A stretch of 64,000 nt of DNA from JAXMAR01 sp046350295. Lineage in GTDB: Bacteria; Planctomycetota; Planctomycetia; Gemmatales; Gemmataceae. Position 1 is the first letter of the stretch; each line of letters opens with the position of its first letter. This document shows positions 9,363-17,780 of the stretch, one piece after another. The notes beneath the pieces are model-generated. The model was not told the origin of the DNA. It ran no database searches and was given only the letters and a program-made list of their open reading frames with translations. The position numbers were made by a program, and so were the translations under genes. The stretch is from assembly GCA_046350295.1 (NCBI GenBank), contig JAXMAR010000010.1:123357-187356 (forward strand). Reading direction: 5' to 3'.

Positions 9363-10446
9363 TCACGGCAGCGGCAACGCCCGCAGCGTCGTCCCACCCT
9401 TGTCTTCCATGATGGCCAGGGCCCGGCCCGCATCCAGCTTGTCCATCTGCAGAACGCCGAAGTACGCCTTCGCCACTTCGACGCGGTCGCCGACGAGCTT
9501 CTTGCCGCCGATGCGCCACGGCGCCTTCTCGTTGATGTTCGTCGTCTCCTTCAAGAGGTCGGCGTCGACGCGGGCCACCCAGTAGGCGCTCGGGAAACCG
9601 AAGGCCGGGACCTTGTTGTTGCGGCCGACGCTCACCAGGATGAAGCGCTTGCCGTCGCGCTCGTAGGCGAACATGCTGCGCGGCGTGTTGCCCGTGCCGA
9701 GCTCGAGGACGCTGCTGCCGACGATCTGGGCGTCGTCCTTGGCGTCTTCGATGTCATAGCGGACGACAGGGGTGCAGGTGAACGAGCCGACGACGCTGGT
9801 CTTGCCGGCTTCCTGGAACGGCATCAGGACACGGAGGGGGGCCGAGGTTTCCCAGCGGTTGTGGCCGACATGGAAGGTCTTGGTGCTGATCTGGTGTGGG
9901 GGACCCGTCCTTGGCGGCGGGGTTGATGGTGAAGACGCGCGAGCCGGCGAACTTGTCGGCCGCTTGCGTCGCGACGACGATCTTGCCGGCGGCCCAGATG
10001 ATGTCGGTGACCTTGGTGACGGAAACCTTGGGCGCCCGCCAGGGCGTAGGAGCTGTACTTGACGTCGTCGAGGGGGAACTCGGCCACGCCGCTGGCGCCG
10101 TCGATCGTCAGGATGACTGGGTCTTGATCGAGGGATTGCAGGGCGACGTAGGCCTTCTTCGACGCGGGGTTGACGGCGAGCTTGCACCTTGATGTCCGCT
10201 TGAGCCAAACCGAGCTTGCCGGCGGTGATCTGGTCGATGCCGGCGATTTCCGACTTGGACCAGGTGGTCGGCGTGGTATCGCCGGTTCGACGCTGACGAC
10301 GCGGCCAGCCGCCGTCGATCAGGAGCAGGCCGTCGGGCCCGAAGGCGATGGCCTCGATCGACGTGATCTTGGATTGCCCGTGTCGGCCTGACGCACGCCG
10401 CCAGGCCGAGCAGCACGAGGCATGCGAGTGAGAGAGAACGCTTCAT
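9363..10446 (-). pseudogene. Secreted propeller-like protein gene broken by several frameshifts
   Basis: A signal peptide (MKRSLSLACLVLLGLAAC) starts at 10446. The coding signal then jumps among all three minus frames: KITSIEAIAFGPDGLLLIDGG, then KAYVALQSLDQDPVILTIDG, then VAEFPLDDVKYSSYALAG, then IVVATQAADKFAGSRVFTIN, and finally the clean 3' half from about 9890 (HVGHNRWETSAPL to ALPLP). About five or six single-base shifts lie between 9890 and 10390. No in-frame stop interrupts the pieces, so the damage is recent or is consensus error. The intact protein would be about 360 residues, secreted, probably a propeller like its neighbours. Confidence 0.7.
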
Positions 10447-10652
10447 TCGAGACTTCGATGAAGGACGTGGTTTGCCATGGCGCCATGGTACCGCCAAAAC
10501 GGGCGGCGTCCAAGCGCGAGCCGCCGGCTTCGTCGCCTGTCGTCCGTCGTCAACGGCAAGTCGGCGCCGAACGTTGCTGAAGCGGCCTTGCCTTCTTGCT
10601 GCCGGTCCGTCGTGCGGATAGTCTCTCGTCATCCTTTCCGCAGGAGAAGCCC

Positions 10653-13600
10653 ATGACTCCGTCCCACGAAGCCCGCGATTCCGTTCAAGGCGCCTGGCCC
10701 GGCGGGGGCGTGCTGGGGGACTTCGTGCTTCTGCGTGAGATCGGCCGGGGCGGCATGGGCGTGGTCTACGAGGCCGAGCAGACCACGCTGGGCCGGCGTG
10801 TCGCATTGAAGGTGCTACCGGCGGTCGCGCTGGACGCGCAGCGCCTCGAGCGTTTCCGGCGCGAAGCCCAGGCGGCGGCGCGGCTGCACCACACCAATAT
10901 CGTCCCGGTCTTCGGTGTCGGCGAGACCGCGGGAGTGCACTACTACATCATGCAGTACATCGAGGGCCAGGCTCTCGACCGCGTACTGAAACAAATCGGC
11001 GAAGCCGATCGCGCCGGCGCGGATCCTATCGCGCACGCAGACACCGTCACTTTCGCGGCAGGGGCGTCGCTTGCCCCCCCGGAAGAGTCCCACCCGGCGA
11101 CATCCGTATCGACACACGTTGCCGCGCCGAAGCCGGCGTCATCCGCGACGGCCGCGACGAGCATGGGCGCCGCCGCGGGCCCGTTCTGGAAGGATGCCGC
11201 ACGGATCGGCGCCCAGGTCGCGGAGGCGCTGGCGCATGCTCATGACAAAGGCGTGCTGCACCGCGACATCAAGCCGGCCAACGTCCTTCTCGACAAAGCG
11301 GGCGCCGCGTGGGTCACCGATTTCGGACTCGCCAAGTTTGCCGAGGCGGACGATCTCACGGCGCCGGGCGCCGTGGTCGGAACGCTGCGCTACATGCCGC
11401 CCGAACGATTCCAGGGCCAGGCCGACGCCCGCGGCGATGTCTACAGCCTCGGACTCACGCTCTACGAGATGCTGGCGTTGCGGCCCGCTTTCGACGAGAC
11501 CGGCCATGAGCGACTGTTCGCCCAGGTCAGCCGCGCCGAGCCCGCTCCCCCGTCGCGCTGGCGCCGCGGCATTCCGCGCGATCTGGAAACCGTCGTGCTC
11601 AAGGCGATTGCCCGCGATCCCGCCCACCGTTATCAGACCGCGGCGGCCCTGGCCGAAGACCTGCGCCGCGTCGTCGACGATCGCCCGGTTTTGGCCCGCC
11701 GCGCGGGACCGCTCGAGCGCTGGCGCCGCTGGAGCCGCCGCAATCCGCTGGTCGCTTCGCTGTCCGCGGCCCTGGTCCTCGTCTTGCTGGCGACCGCGCT
11801 CGGCTCGACCATCGCGGCGTTCAACTTCCGGGAGCTAGCCAACGCCGAGTCCGAGGCGCGCGGCGACGCCGACGCGAAAGCCAAGCAACTTTCCGATCAG
11901 ATCGAGCGGCTCAACAAGGCGAACGGGCTCCTGGATCGGGCCGGACAGCGCGAAGCGACCCAGGACTGGGCGGGGGCCGGCGCCGATTACGACGAGGCGA
12001 TCGAGCTACGGCCGGATCATTCCCAGGCCTGGGCGGCGCGTGCCGTATTTCACCTGCGCATCGGCCTGCTCGACGAGGCGGCGGTTGACCTGGAGCGGAC
12101 GTTCGCGCTACGCCTGCCGAGCGATCCGCAGCTCTGGTATTACCGCGGCTGTCTGTTCGCCTATCGAGGAGACGCGGCGAAATACCGGGAGCATTGCCAG
12201 AATATGGTGAAGCATTTCGGCGGCGAAGCGGATATGGAGCTGGCCCGCTGGATCATCGCGACCTGTACGCTGGCGCCCGAAGCGCTGCCGGACATGAGCC
12301 GGCTCATCCCCGTGGCGCTCACGGCCGAAAGCAAGCCCGGCGCACGTTATCCCTTTCAGCTCGCCCTTGGCCTGCGCCGGGGCGCGAGCGGCGGCCACGA
12401 AGGGCGCGAGACGCACACGCTCGATCGGGCCGGCCGCATCGTCCTCTTGATGCTGCAAGCGAAGGGGGGCCAGGCCGAAGAGGCCCGCGCCAAGCTGGTC
12501 GGAGGCAAGGACCGCTTTGGCGAGCTGAAGTGGTTGGATTCGAGCCTCGACTCTCTCGCCCGCCAACCGCTGGACAGTGGTCCGCTCGATCGCGACGGCT
12601 TCAGCGGCGGGCGTGGCGAGACGCTCCGCTGGCTGGGGGACTATGTCCTGTTGCGCGAGGCGAGCCAGATGCTTTTGAAGAAGCCCCTGGAGCACGCGCT
12701 GCCGGCGGCGCTGCGTGCCCGCGGCCTGGCCATGCTGGCACGCTGGAAAGACGCCGAAGACGCGCAGCGAGTCGCCTTCAAGCTCACCACCGACCTCCCT
12801 TACGTGCACCTGGAACGGGCGCGGCTCAACGCCCACCAGGGCCGCTGGGCGGAAGTCAACGACGACCTGGCCCGGGCCTTGAAACACAACCCGCGCGACC
12901 CGGCAATCCGGCTGGCGGCCGCCAAACTACTCTCCCGCAACGAGCGCTGGAAGGACGCCCTTCCCCATTACGATGTGCTCATCGCCGAAACCGAGCGCCC
13001 GCCGCCTCCGTTCAAAGGCCCCATCCCGTTCGGCGAGATTCCGGCGCTTGCCTCCGTCGTGGCCCCGGCCGTCGCCTACGTGGAGCGTGGCCGTTGTCAC
13101 CTCCGTCTGGGCGAGCTGGACCGGGCCGCCAAGGACTACGCCGCCGCGTTGCAGAAAAGCGCCGACATGTTTCAACCACACGACCCGGGCGTGGTCCTGC
13201 GCCTCCTGTCGCGCTATCCCGCCGGCAAGACGCCGCCCAATCTCGACCACAAGCTTCGCTTCTTCAAGGTCGTCGTCTATCTCGAGGTGGCGCAGGACGA
13301 GGCGCTCTACGAGAAGGTGGCCGCCCTGCGCAAGGGCGATGATCGCCTGACGCTCGAACGCGCCGAGTTCCTGGCGGCCCAGGAGCGCTGGGACGAAGCC
13401 GCGACTCTTTTTCTTGGCCGCATCGAGAGGGAACGAAAGGCGCGCAAGATCGAGGCCGGGCTTCCGGGAAAGGATCTGTACCCGACGGAAGCCGTTCTCC
13501 AGGACCCATTACCATGGCAGCCTGTGGTCGACCGTCTCGTCGCCCGGTTGCCTCAGCCCAATGTTTTGTGGGCGGCGGCTGGACTGTTCCATGCGCGAAA

Positions 13601-15557
13601 GGGGGAGACGGAGGCCGCGGTCGCCGCTTTCCGCCGCGCCCTGGACAGGTTGCCGCCGGGGGAGCAGCGCGCCTTCATCACCTCGTCGCTGGTCCGCTAC
13701 GACGACGTCTTCGCTCGCCTGGTCAAGGACCTGGACGACAGCGGCCCACTCTGGTTCAAGCGCGGCGAATACCTGGGCCGGCTCAAAACAGGGGGCGCCG
13801 GTAAGCTCGACATGGAATTGGCGGGACCGGCTTTTGCCGAAGCGCTGCGCCGGGCGGCCAAGGACTTCGACCTGCTCAAATCGCTCGCCGAGACGTACCG
13901 CTCCACGGGCGACCTGGAGAGCGCCGCGGAGGCTTACGAAAAGGCCCATGCGCTGCGGCCCTTCGACCAGCTGGTCGTTGCGGAGTTGGGAAAGGTCCTG
14001 AGCGCGCTCCGGCGCTGGCCTCAAGCCGCCGCCGTGTACGATCACGGCCTGGAGGCGGCCGCGAAGATGTTCGGCGCCGCCGGGGACGGGCCGCGCAACG
14101 CCATATACAAGGTCCTCACCGCGAATGAGGAACTGTTCGAAGCCGCCCGCAAGCGCCGGCCGCTCGACGCCCGCCTGCTCCTCGACCGCGCGGTCCTCGT
14201 GCCCGGTCCGGCGGGCGATTCGCTGCGGAAGGAGGCGTTTGCGCTCAGCAAGGACGGCTCGGCCTGGCTCTTGGTGGCGCAGCAGCACGCCGCCCGGAAC
14301 GAATGGGACGAGGCGATCAAAGCGTATGTCGAACTGTTGCGTCACGAGCCCAAGGCGGGCGCCGGGAAGGCCGGCGCCCCGCCCGCGCATGTCCTGATCG
14401 CCCGTCAATCCAACCTCGATTGCCTGGTGCGCGTCGCCAGGGCGTTACCCGACCACGCGAGCCGGCTGTGGCTGGAGCGGGCGCGCCTCTCCTTCCCGAA
14501 TTACTCCTTCTACCCGACGCTGGGACACGCCCGTGACAGGGTCGCCCTTTTCTTGAAGGACGACCCGGAGCAGCCGGTCCTGTGGCTGGAGAAGGCCCGC
14601 ATCGCGCGCCGGGCCCGGGATCACGCCGGCGCCATGGACAACTATGTCCGCGCCATGGCCTGCCTGGAAAAAACGCCGCCGCTGGAACTGCACGGCATCC
14701 TCTACCGGGAGGCGATCCAGGCGGAGGAGGCCGCCTTTCCCGAGACCAAGGCCGATTGGAAAACCGGCCCGCTATTGAAGCGGCGGGCCGAGGATCCCTG
14801 GCTCTGGTTTTTCCACGGCGCCCTCGACCTCTCACGCGGCATCCCGGGCACGTTCGAGACCAACGTCGGCAAGGCTCTGGAGCTGCGCCCCGGCGATCCC
14901 TGGTTGTTGCTCCAGCGCGCCCGCCACCGCGCCTCCCTTGGCCGCTGGAAGGACGCCGCCACGGACCTCGACCTCGGCGCCAAGGCGACCGATCTCGGCA
15001 AAGACACTGTTTATTCTCTCGAATACGCCACGATCCTTGGCGCTGCGGGCCGCACGGAGGAGGCGCGCGGCGTCGCCATGAAGATGCTCACGGGGCAAAG
15101 AATGACCGCCGCTGCGCCGGACGCCCAGCGGGCGGCTCTGGCGGGCGCTCTCTTCGTTCCAGGCGACGAGGACAAGAAAGAGATTCTTCGCCTGGCCGAG
15201 GTCGCATCACGTCAACCGACGACTCTTTCCATTTGCACGCAAGCGCTCGCGGAATACCGGGCTGGGCAAGTCGACAAGGCTGACGCGCGCATGCAACCGC
15301 TCGTGCGAGTCATGACGGAAGGCAAGGAGCCCTCCGGGATGAACACGCTGGCTCGTCTCATCGCCGGACTCGCAGCCGCGGGCGCCGGTAACAAGGAAGG
15401 CGCTCGAACCGCGTTGACAAGAGCGCTGGGGGACATGGATCGGGTCTTTCCCGACGGCAAGGAGTGCAAGATGCAGCCGCCGGGCGCCGGCTATTTATGG
15501 GCCATGTGCGTGGTGCTGCGTCCGGAGGGGCAAAAGGCGCTTGCCGCCGTGAGATAA
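10653..15557 (+). CDS. Membrane Ser/Thr protein kinase with long TPR region
   Basis: This is a 1634-residue protein from ATG at 10653, with CAGGAG just upstream. The kinase domain is complete: glycine loop IGRGGMGVVYEAE, lysine in VALKVLP, catalytic loop HRDIKPANVLL, DFG in TDFGLAKF and a PPE motif in YMPPERF. An Ala/Pro-rich insert of about 80 residues splits the lobes. One membrane helix (about residues 366-392) follows, then roughly 1200 residues of TPR-like helices (for example WAGAGADYDEAIELRPDHSQAW). The kinase should be cytoplasmic and the TPR part on the other side of the membrane. This is the standard planctomycete PknB-like arrangement; target proteins are unknown. Confidence 0.9.
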   Translation: MTPSHEARDSVQGAWPGGGVLGDFVLLREIGRGGMGVVYEAEQTTLGRRVALKVLPAVALDAQRLERFRREAQAAARLHHTNIVPVFGVGETAGVHYYIMQYIEGQALDRVLKQIGEADRAGADPIAHADTVTFAAGASLAPPEESHPATSVSTHVAAPKPASSATAATSMGAAAGPFWKDAARIGAQVAEALAHAHDKGVLHRDIKPANVLLDKAGAAWVTDFGLAKFAEADDLTAPGAVVGTLRYMPPERFQGQADARGDVYSLGLTLYEMLALRPAFDETGHERLFAQVSRAEPAPPSRWRRGIPRDLETVVLKAIARDPAHRYQTAAALAEDLRRVVDDRPVLARRAGPLERWRRWSRRNPLVASLSAALVLVLLATALGSTIAAFNFRELANAESEARGDADAKAKQLSDQIERLNKANGLLDRAGQREATQDWAGAGADYDEAIELRPDHSQAWAARAVFHLRIGLLDEAAVDLERTFALRLPSDPQLWYYRGCLFAYRGDAAKYREHCQNMVKHFGGEADMELARWIIATCTLAPEALPDMSRLIPVALTAESKPGARYPFQLALGLRRGASGGHEGRETHTLDRAGRIVLLMLQAKGGQAEEARAKLVGGKDRFGELKWLDSSLDSLARQPLDSGPLDRDGFSGGRGETLRWLGDYVLLREASQMLLKKPLEHALPAALRARGLAMLARWKDAEDAQRVAFKLTTDLPYVHLERARLNAHQGRWAEVNDDLARALKHNPRDPAIRLAAAKLLSRNERWKDALPHYDVLIAETERPPPPFKGPIPFGEIPALASVVAPAVAYVERGRCHLRLGELDRAAKDYAAALQKSADMFQPHDPGVVLRLLSRYPAGKTPPNLDHKLRFFKVVVYLEVAQDEALYEKVAALRKGDDRLTLERAEFLAAQERWDEAATLFLGRIERERKARKIEAGLPGKDLYPTEAVLQDPLPWQPVVDRLVARLPQPNVLWAAAGLFHARKGETEAAVAAFRRALDRLPPGEQRAFITSSLVRYDDVFARLVKDLDDSGPLWFKRGEYLGRLKTGGAGKLDMELAGPAFAEALRRAAKDFDLLKSLAETYRSTGDLESAAEAYEKAHALRPFDQLVVAELGKVLSALRRWPQAAAVYDHGLEAAAKMFGAAGDGPRNAIYKVLTANEELFEAARKRRPLDARLLLDRAVLVPGPAGDSLRKEAFALSKDGSAWLLVAQQHAARNEWDEAIKAYVELLRHEPKAGAGKAGAPPAHVLIARQSNLDCLVRVARALPDHASRLWLERARLSFPNYSFYPTLGHARDRVALFLKDDPEQPVLWLEKARIARRARDHAGAMDNYVRAMACLEKTPPLELHGILYREAIQAEEAAFPETKADWKTGPLLKRRAEDPWLWFFHGALDLSRGIPGTFETNVGKALELRPGDPWLLLQRARHRASLGRWKDAATDLDLGAKATDLGKDTVYSLEYATILGAAGRTEEARGVAMKMLTGQRMTAAAPDAQRAALAGALFVPGDEDKKEILRLAEVASRQPTTLSICTQALAEYRAGQVDKADARMQPLVRVMTEGKEPSGMNTLARLIAGLAAAGAGNKEGARTALTRALGDMDRVFPDGKECKMQPPGAGYLWAMCVVLRPEGQKALAAVR

Positions 15558-15647
15558 GCCGATGTTCATGGGACCTGAACCGTACCGTGGCGCGCGAAGT
15601 CGTATGATGACGCCGTACAGCCACGCGTTACTCACGGGAACCTAACC

Positions 15648-16061
15648 ATGTCACGACTCCTCGGATTCGCCGTCGCCGCTCTTCTCATGGGCGCTACGTT
15701 AACCGTTGTCGCCGGGGAACCGCTCAAGCACACCAAGGACTCGCTCGACACCGTGAAGGAGAACCTGAAAACCGGCAAGGCGGTGCTACTCGACGTTCGG
15801 GAACAGAAGGAATGGGACGCGGGCCACCTGGCGGCGGCCAAGTTGCTCCCGCAGAGCAAGCTGAAAGCGGCAGCAGGCCTCGAAGAGCTGCTCAAGACGC
15901 TTCCCAAGGACAAGGTTATTTACACACACTGCCGCGGCGGCAACCGCGCCCTCACTTGCGGCGAAATCCTGAAAAAGCACGGCTTCGACGTGCGACCCCT
16001 CAAGACGGGCTACCAGGGTCTCGTCGACGCCGGCTTTGAAAAGGCGGCTGAAAAGAAATAG
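15648..16061 (+). CDS. Secreted rhodanese-domain protein
   Basis: This is a 137-residue protein with signal peptide (GFAVAALLMGATLTVVAGE) and one rhodanese domain. The domain shows LLDVREQKEWDAGHLAAAKLLP and the active-site loop HCRGGNRA with the catalytic cysteine. Rhodaneses move sulfane sulfur, but single-domain secreted ones may act on other thiols; the acceptor is unknown. It follows the kinase gene by 90 bases and precedes a Rieske oxygenase by 80. Size is normal for a single-domain form. Confidence 0.88.
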   Translation: MSRLLGFAVAALLMGATLTVVAGEPLKHTKDSLDTVKENLKTGKAVLLDVREQKEWDAGHLAAAKLLPQSKLKAAAGLEELLKTLPKDKVIYTHCRGGNRALTCGEILKKHGFDVRPLKTGYQGLVDAGFEKAAEKK

Positions 16062-16141
16062 GCGCCCGGCCTGCCGTTCTCCGCTCGCGCCGGCGCGAAC
16101 CCATGGTCATAGGATAACGGTACCTTCCAGGGTCCTCGTTC

Positions 16142-17143
16142 ATGGGTTCTCTCGATCACTGGCATCCCGTCCTTCTCAGCACGAAGCTCAAGAAGAAGCC
16201 CGTCGGCGTCAAGCTCAACGGCAAGGAGCTGGTCCTGTTCCGCGGCCAGAGCGGCCGGGTCGGCTGCCTCGAGGACATCTGCCCGCACCGCCGCATGCGC
16301 CTGAGCCTCGGCAAGGTCGTCGGCGACAAGCTGCGCTGCCAGTACCACGGCTGGACCTACACCTGCCAGGGGGAAGGCGAAAGCCCGGCCACGCCCAAGC
16401 TCTACGCCTGCGCCGAACACTTCGACGTGCAGGAACAATTTGGCGCCATCTGGGTGAAACCCGCCGCCGCCACGGCCGAGTTCCCCCGCTTCGACGTCGA
16501 CGGCTACTACAACATCTGCAACCTCGCCCACCGCGTCAAGGCGCCGCTCGAGCTGGTCGTCGATAACTTCTGCGAGATCGAGCACACGCCGACGACGCAC
16601 GCCTTCTTCGGCTACCCCCTCGACCGTATGCAAGAGGTCGAGTGCGAGTTCCACCCGACCGACACGACCGTCCGCGTCTTCAACCGCGGCCCGCGCAAGC
16701 CCATCGGCTGGTTCATCCGCCTCATCGTCGGCATCGGCCGCCGCTACCAGTTCCTCGACGACTGGACGACCCACTTCTCCCCCGTCTACTCCGTCTATGA
16801 CCACTGGTGGGCCGACCCCGAGACCGGCAAGGAGAGCCGGGTGAAATGGCGGCTCTACATCTTCTTCATCCCGGTGGACGAGAAGGAATGCGCCATCTTC
16901 ACCTTCGCGTTCACCAAGTCGAGCTACCCCGGCCCGGCCGGCGGCGCCCGTCTCTTCAAATGGCTGATGCGGCGCCGCCTCGACTACGAGATCCAGCTCG
17001 ACGTCAACATCCTCGAGGGCCTCGCCGACCAGCGCACCAGCATCGACGGCATGAAGCTGAGCCGCTTCGACAAGGTGCTGGGGCTGAACCGGGAGCGGAT
17101 CGAGCGGATCTATCGGGGGAAGAATGGAACCGGAGCGGATTAG
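16142..17143 (+). CDS. Rieske [2Fe-2S] aromatic ring-hydroxylating oxygenase-like protein
   Basis: This is a 333-residue cytoplasmic protein. The N-terminal Rieske domain has both cluster-binding motifs, CPHRRMRL near residue 41 and CQYHGW near 66, spaced as expected. The C-terminal half shows the mononuclear iron signature (NFCEIEHTPTTHAFFG, with two histidines after an acidic residue). This matches the alpha subunit of phenylpropionate/vanillate-type oxygenases. The family hydroxylates or demethylates aromatic or sterol-like rings using electrons from a reductase. No reductase gene is adjacent, so the partner and substrate are unknown. The stop overlaps by four bases with the end of a broken minus-strand gene. 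Confidence 0.88.
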   Translation: MGSLDHWHPVLLSTKLKKKPVGVKLNGKELVLFRGQSGRVGCLEDICPHRRMRLSLGKVVGDKLRCQYHGWTYTCQGEGESPATPKLYACAEHFDVQEQFGAIWVKPAAATAEFPRFDVDGYYNICNLAHRVKAPLELVVDNFCEIEHTPTTHAFFGYPLDRMQEVECEFHPTDTTVRVFNRGPRKPIGWFIRLIVGIGRRYQFLDDWTTHFSPVYSVYDHWWADPETGKESRVKWRLYIFFIPVDEKECAIFTFAFTKSSYPGPAGGARLFKWLMRRRLDYEIQLDVNILEGLADQRTSIDGMKLSRFDKVLGLNRERIERIYRGKNGTGAD

Positions 17144-17567
17144 TAATCGTGCTCCACCCGCGTCGCGTAGAAGGCGCGGCTCTGTCGCAATGGCGCGAAA
17201 GCGCCAAATTGTTGAAGGCGCTCGACTAGCGCATCCATCGCCAGCCCGTAGGCGCTGGTTTTCTGCTCCTCGTCCGACATGCCGTAGTGCTCGGCATACG
17301 CTTCTCGATCGAAACCGGCGCAGCCATCCATATCAGCAAATCCCGTGTAGGCCCAGTCCCCCGTGCTCTCACGGAGTTCCTGAATCCCAGTAGCCCAGGG
17401 ACATCCGCCATGGAAACCGCCCCTCGAACTTTGCGAAAGTCGATGGCCGGCATGCCTTGCTGCTCACGCGAACAGAGAAGAGGAACCCGTAACAGGATAC
17501 CGGCAAATGACTCCACCCGGAATCCAAAACGCGCCTTTCCCGGATGAGCCAGAAATATGTAGGTGTC
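17140..17567 (-). pseudogene. Small gene of unknown function broken by frameshift
   Basis: The 3' part reads cleanly as IQELRESTGDWAYTGFADMD onward through GCAGFDREAYAEHYGMSDEE and ends at 17140 with RAFYATRVEHDY. Upstream of about 17425 this frame is closed; the coding signal continues in another frame (TYIFLAHPGKARFGF ... SREQQGMPAIDFRKVRG). At least one indel lies in the G-rich stretch near 17415-17425, and possibly another near 17480. The original protein would be roughly 140 residues. I do not recognise the family. The apparent 5' end runs into the CRISPR-like repeat at 17578, so the true start is not visible. Confidence 0.5.
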
Positions 17568-17577
17568 CTTGCATGCT

Positions 17578-17686
17578 GCCAACCGCGGTCCCAGGATCGG
17601 CCTCATTGAAGCCCGTCTATGGTACGTCTAATATAGTGTGAGGGACGACGCCAACCGTGGTCCCAGGATAGCGGCCTCATTGAAGC
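17578..17686. CRISPR. CRISPR-like pair of direct repeats with one 37-base spacer
   Basis: A repeat of 37 bases at 17650-17686 recurs at 17578-17612, lacking two bases and with one substitution. Both end in GGCCTCATTGAAGC, the ATTGAA(A/G)C 3' end common to many CRISPR repeats. Between them lie 37 bases (17613-17649), unrelated to the repeat and more AT-rich. Unit sizes of 35-37/37 are normal for CRISPR. There are only two copies and no cas gene in the window, so this is an orphan remnant or a chance direct repeat. Confidence 0.45.
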
Positions 17687-17780
17687 GCTCGGTCTACCCT
17701 GGGTTACGGAAGAGAAAGGGACCCGCCCCAACTACCGAGGAAGCAAACAGTGCTCCCTCCCAGCTCGTTGGAGCCGCCCG

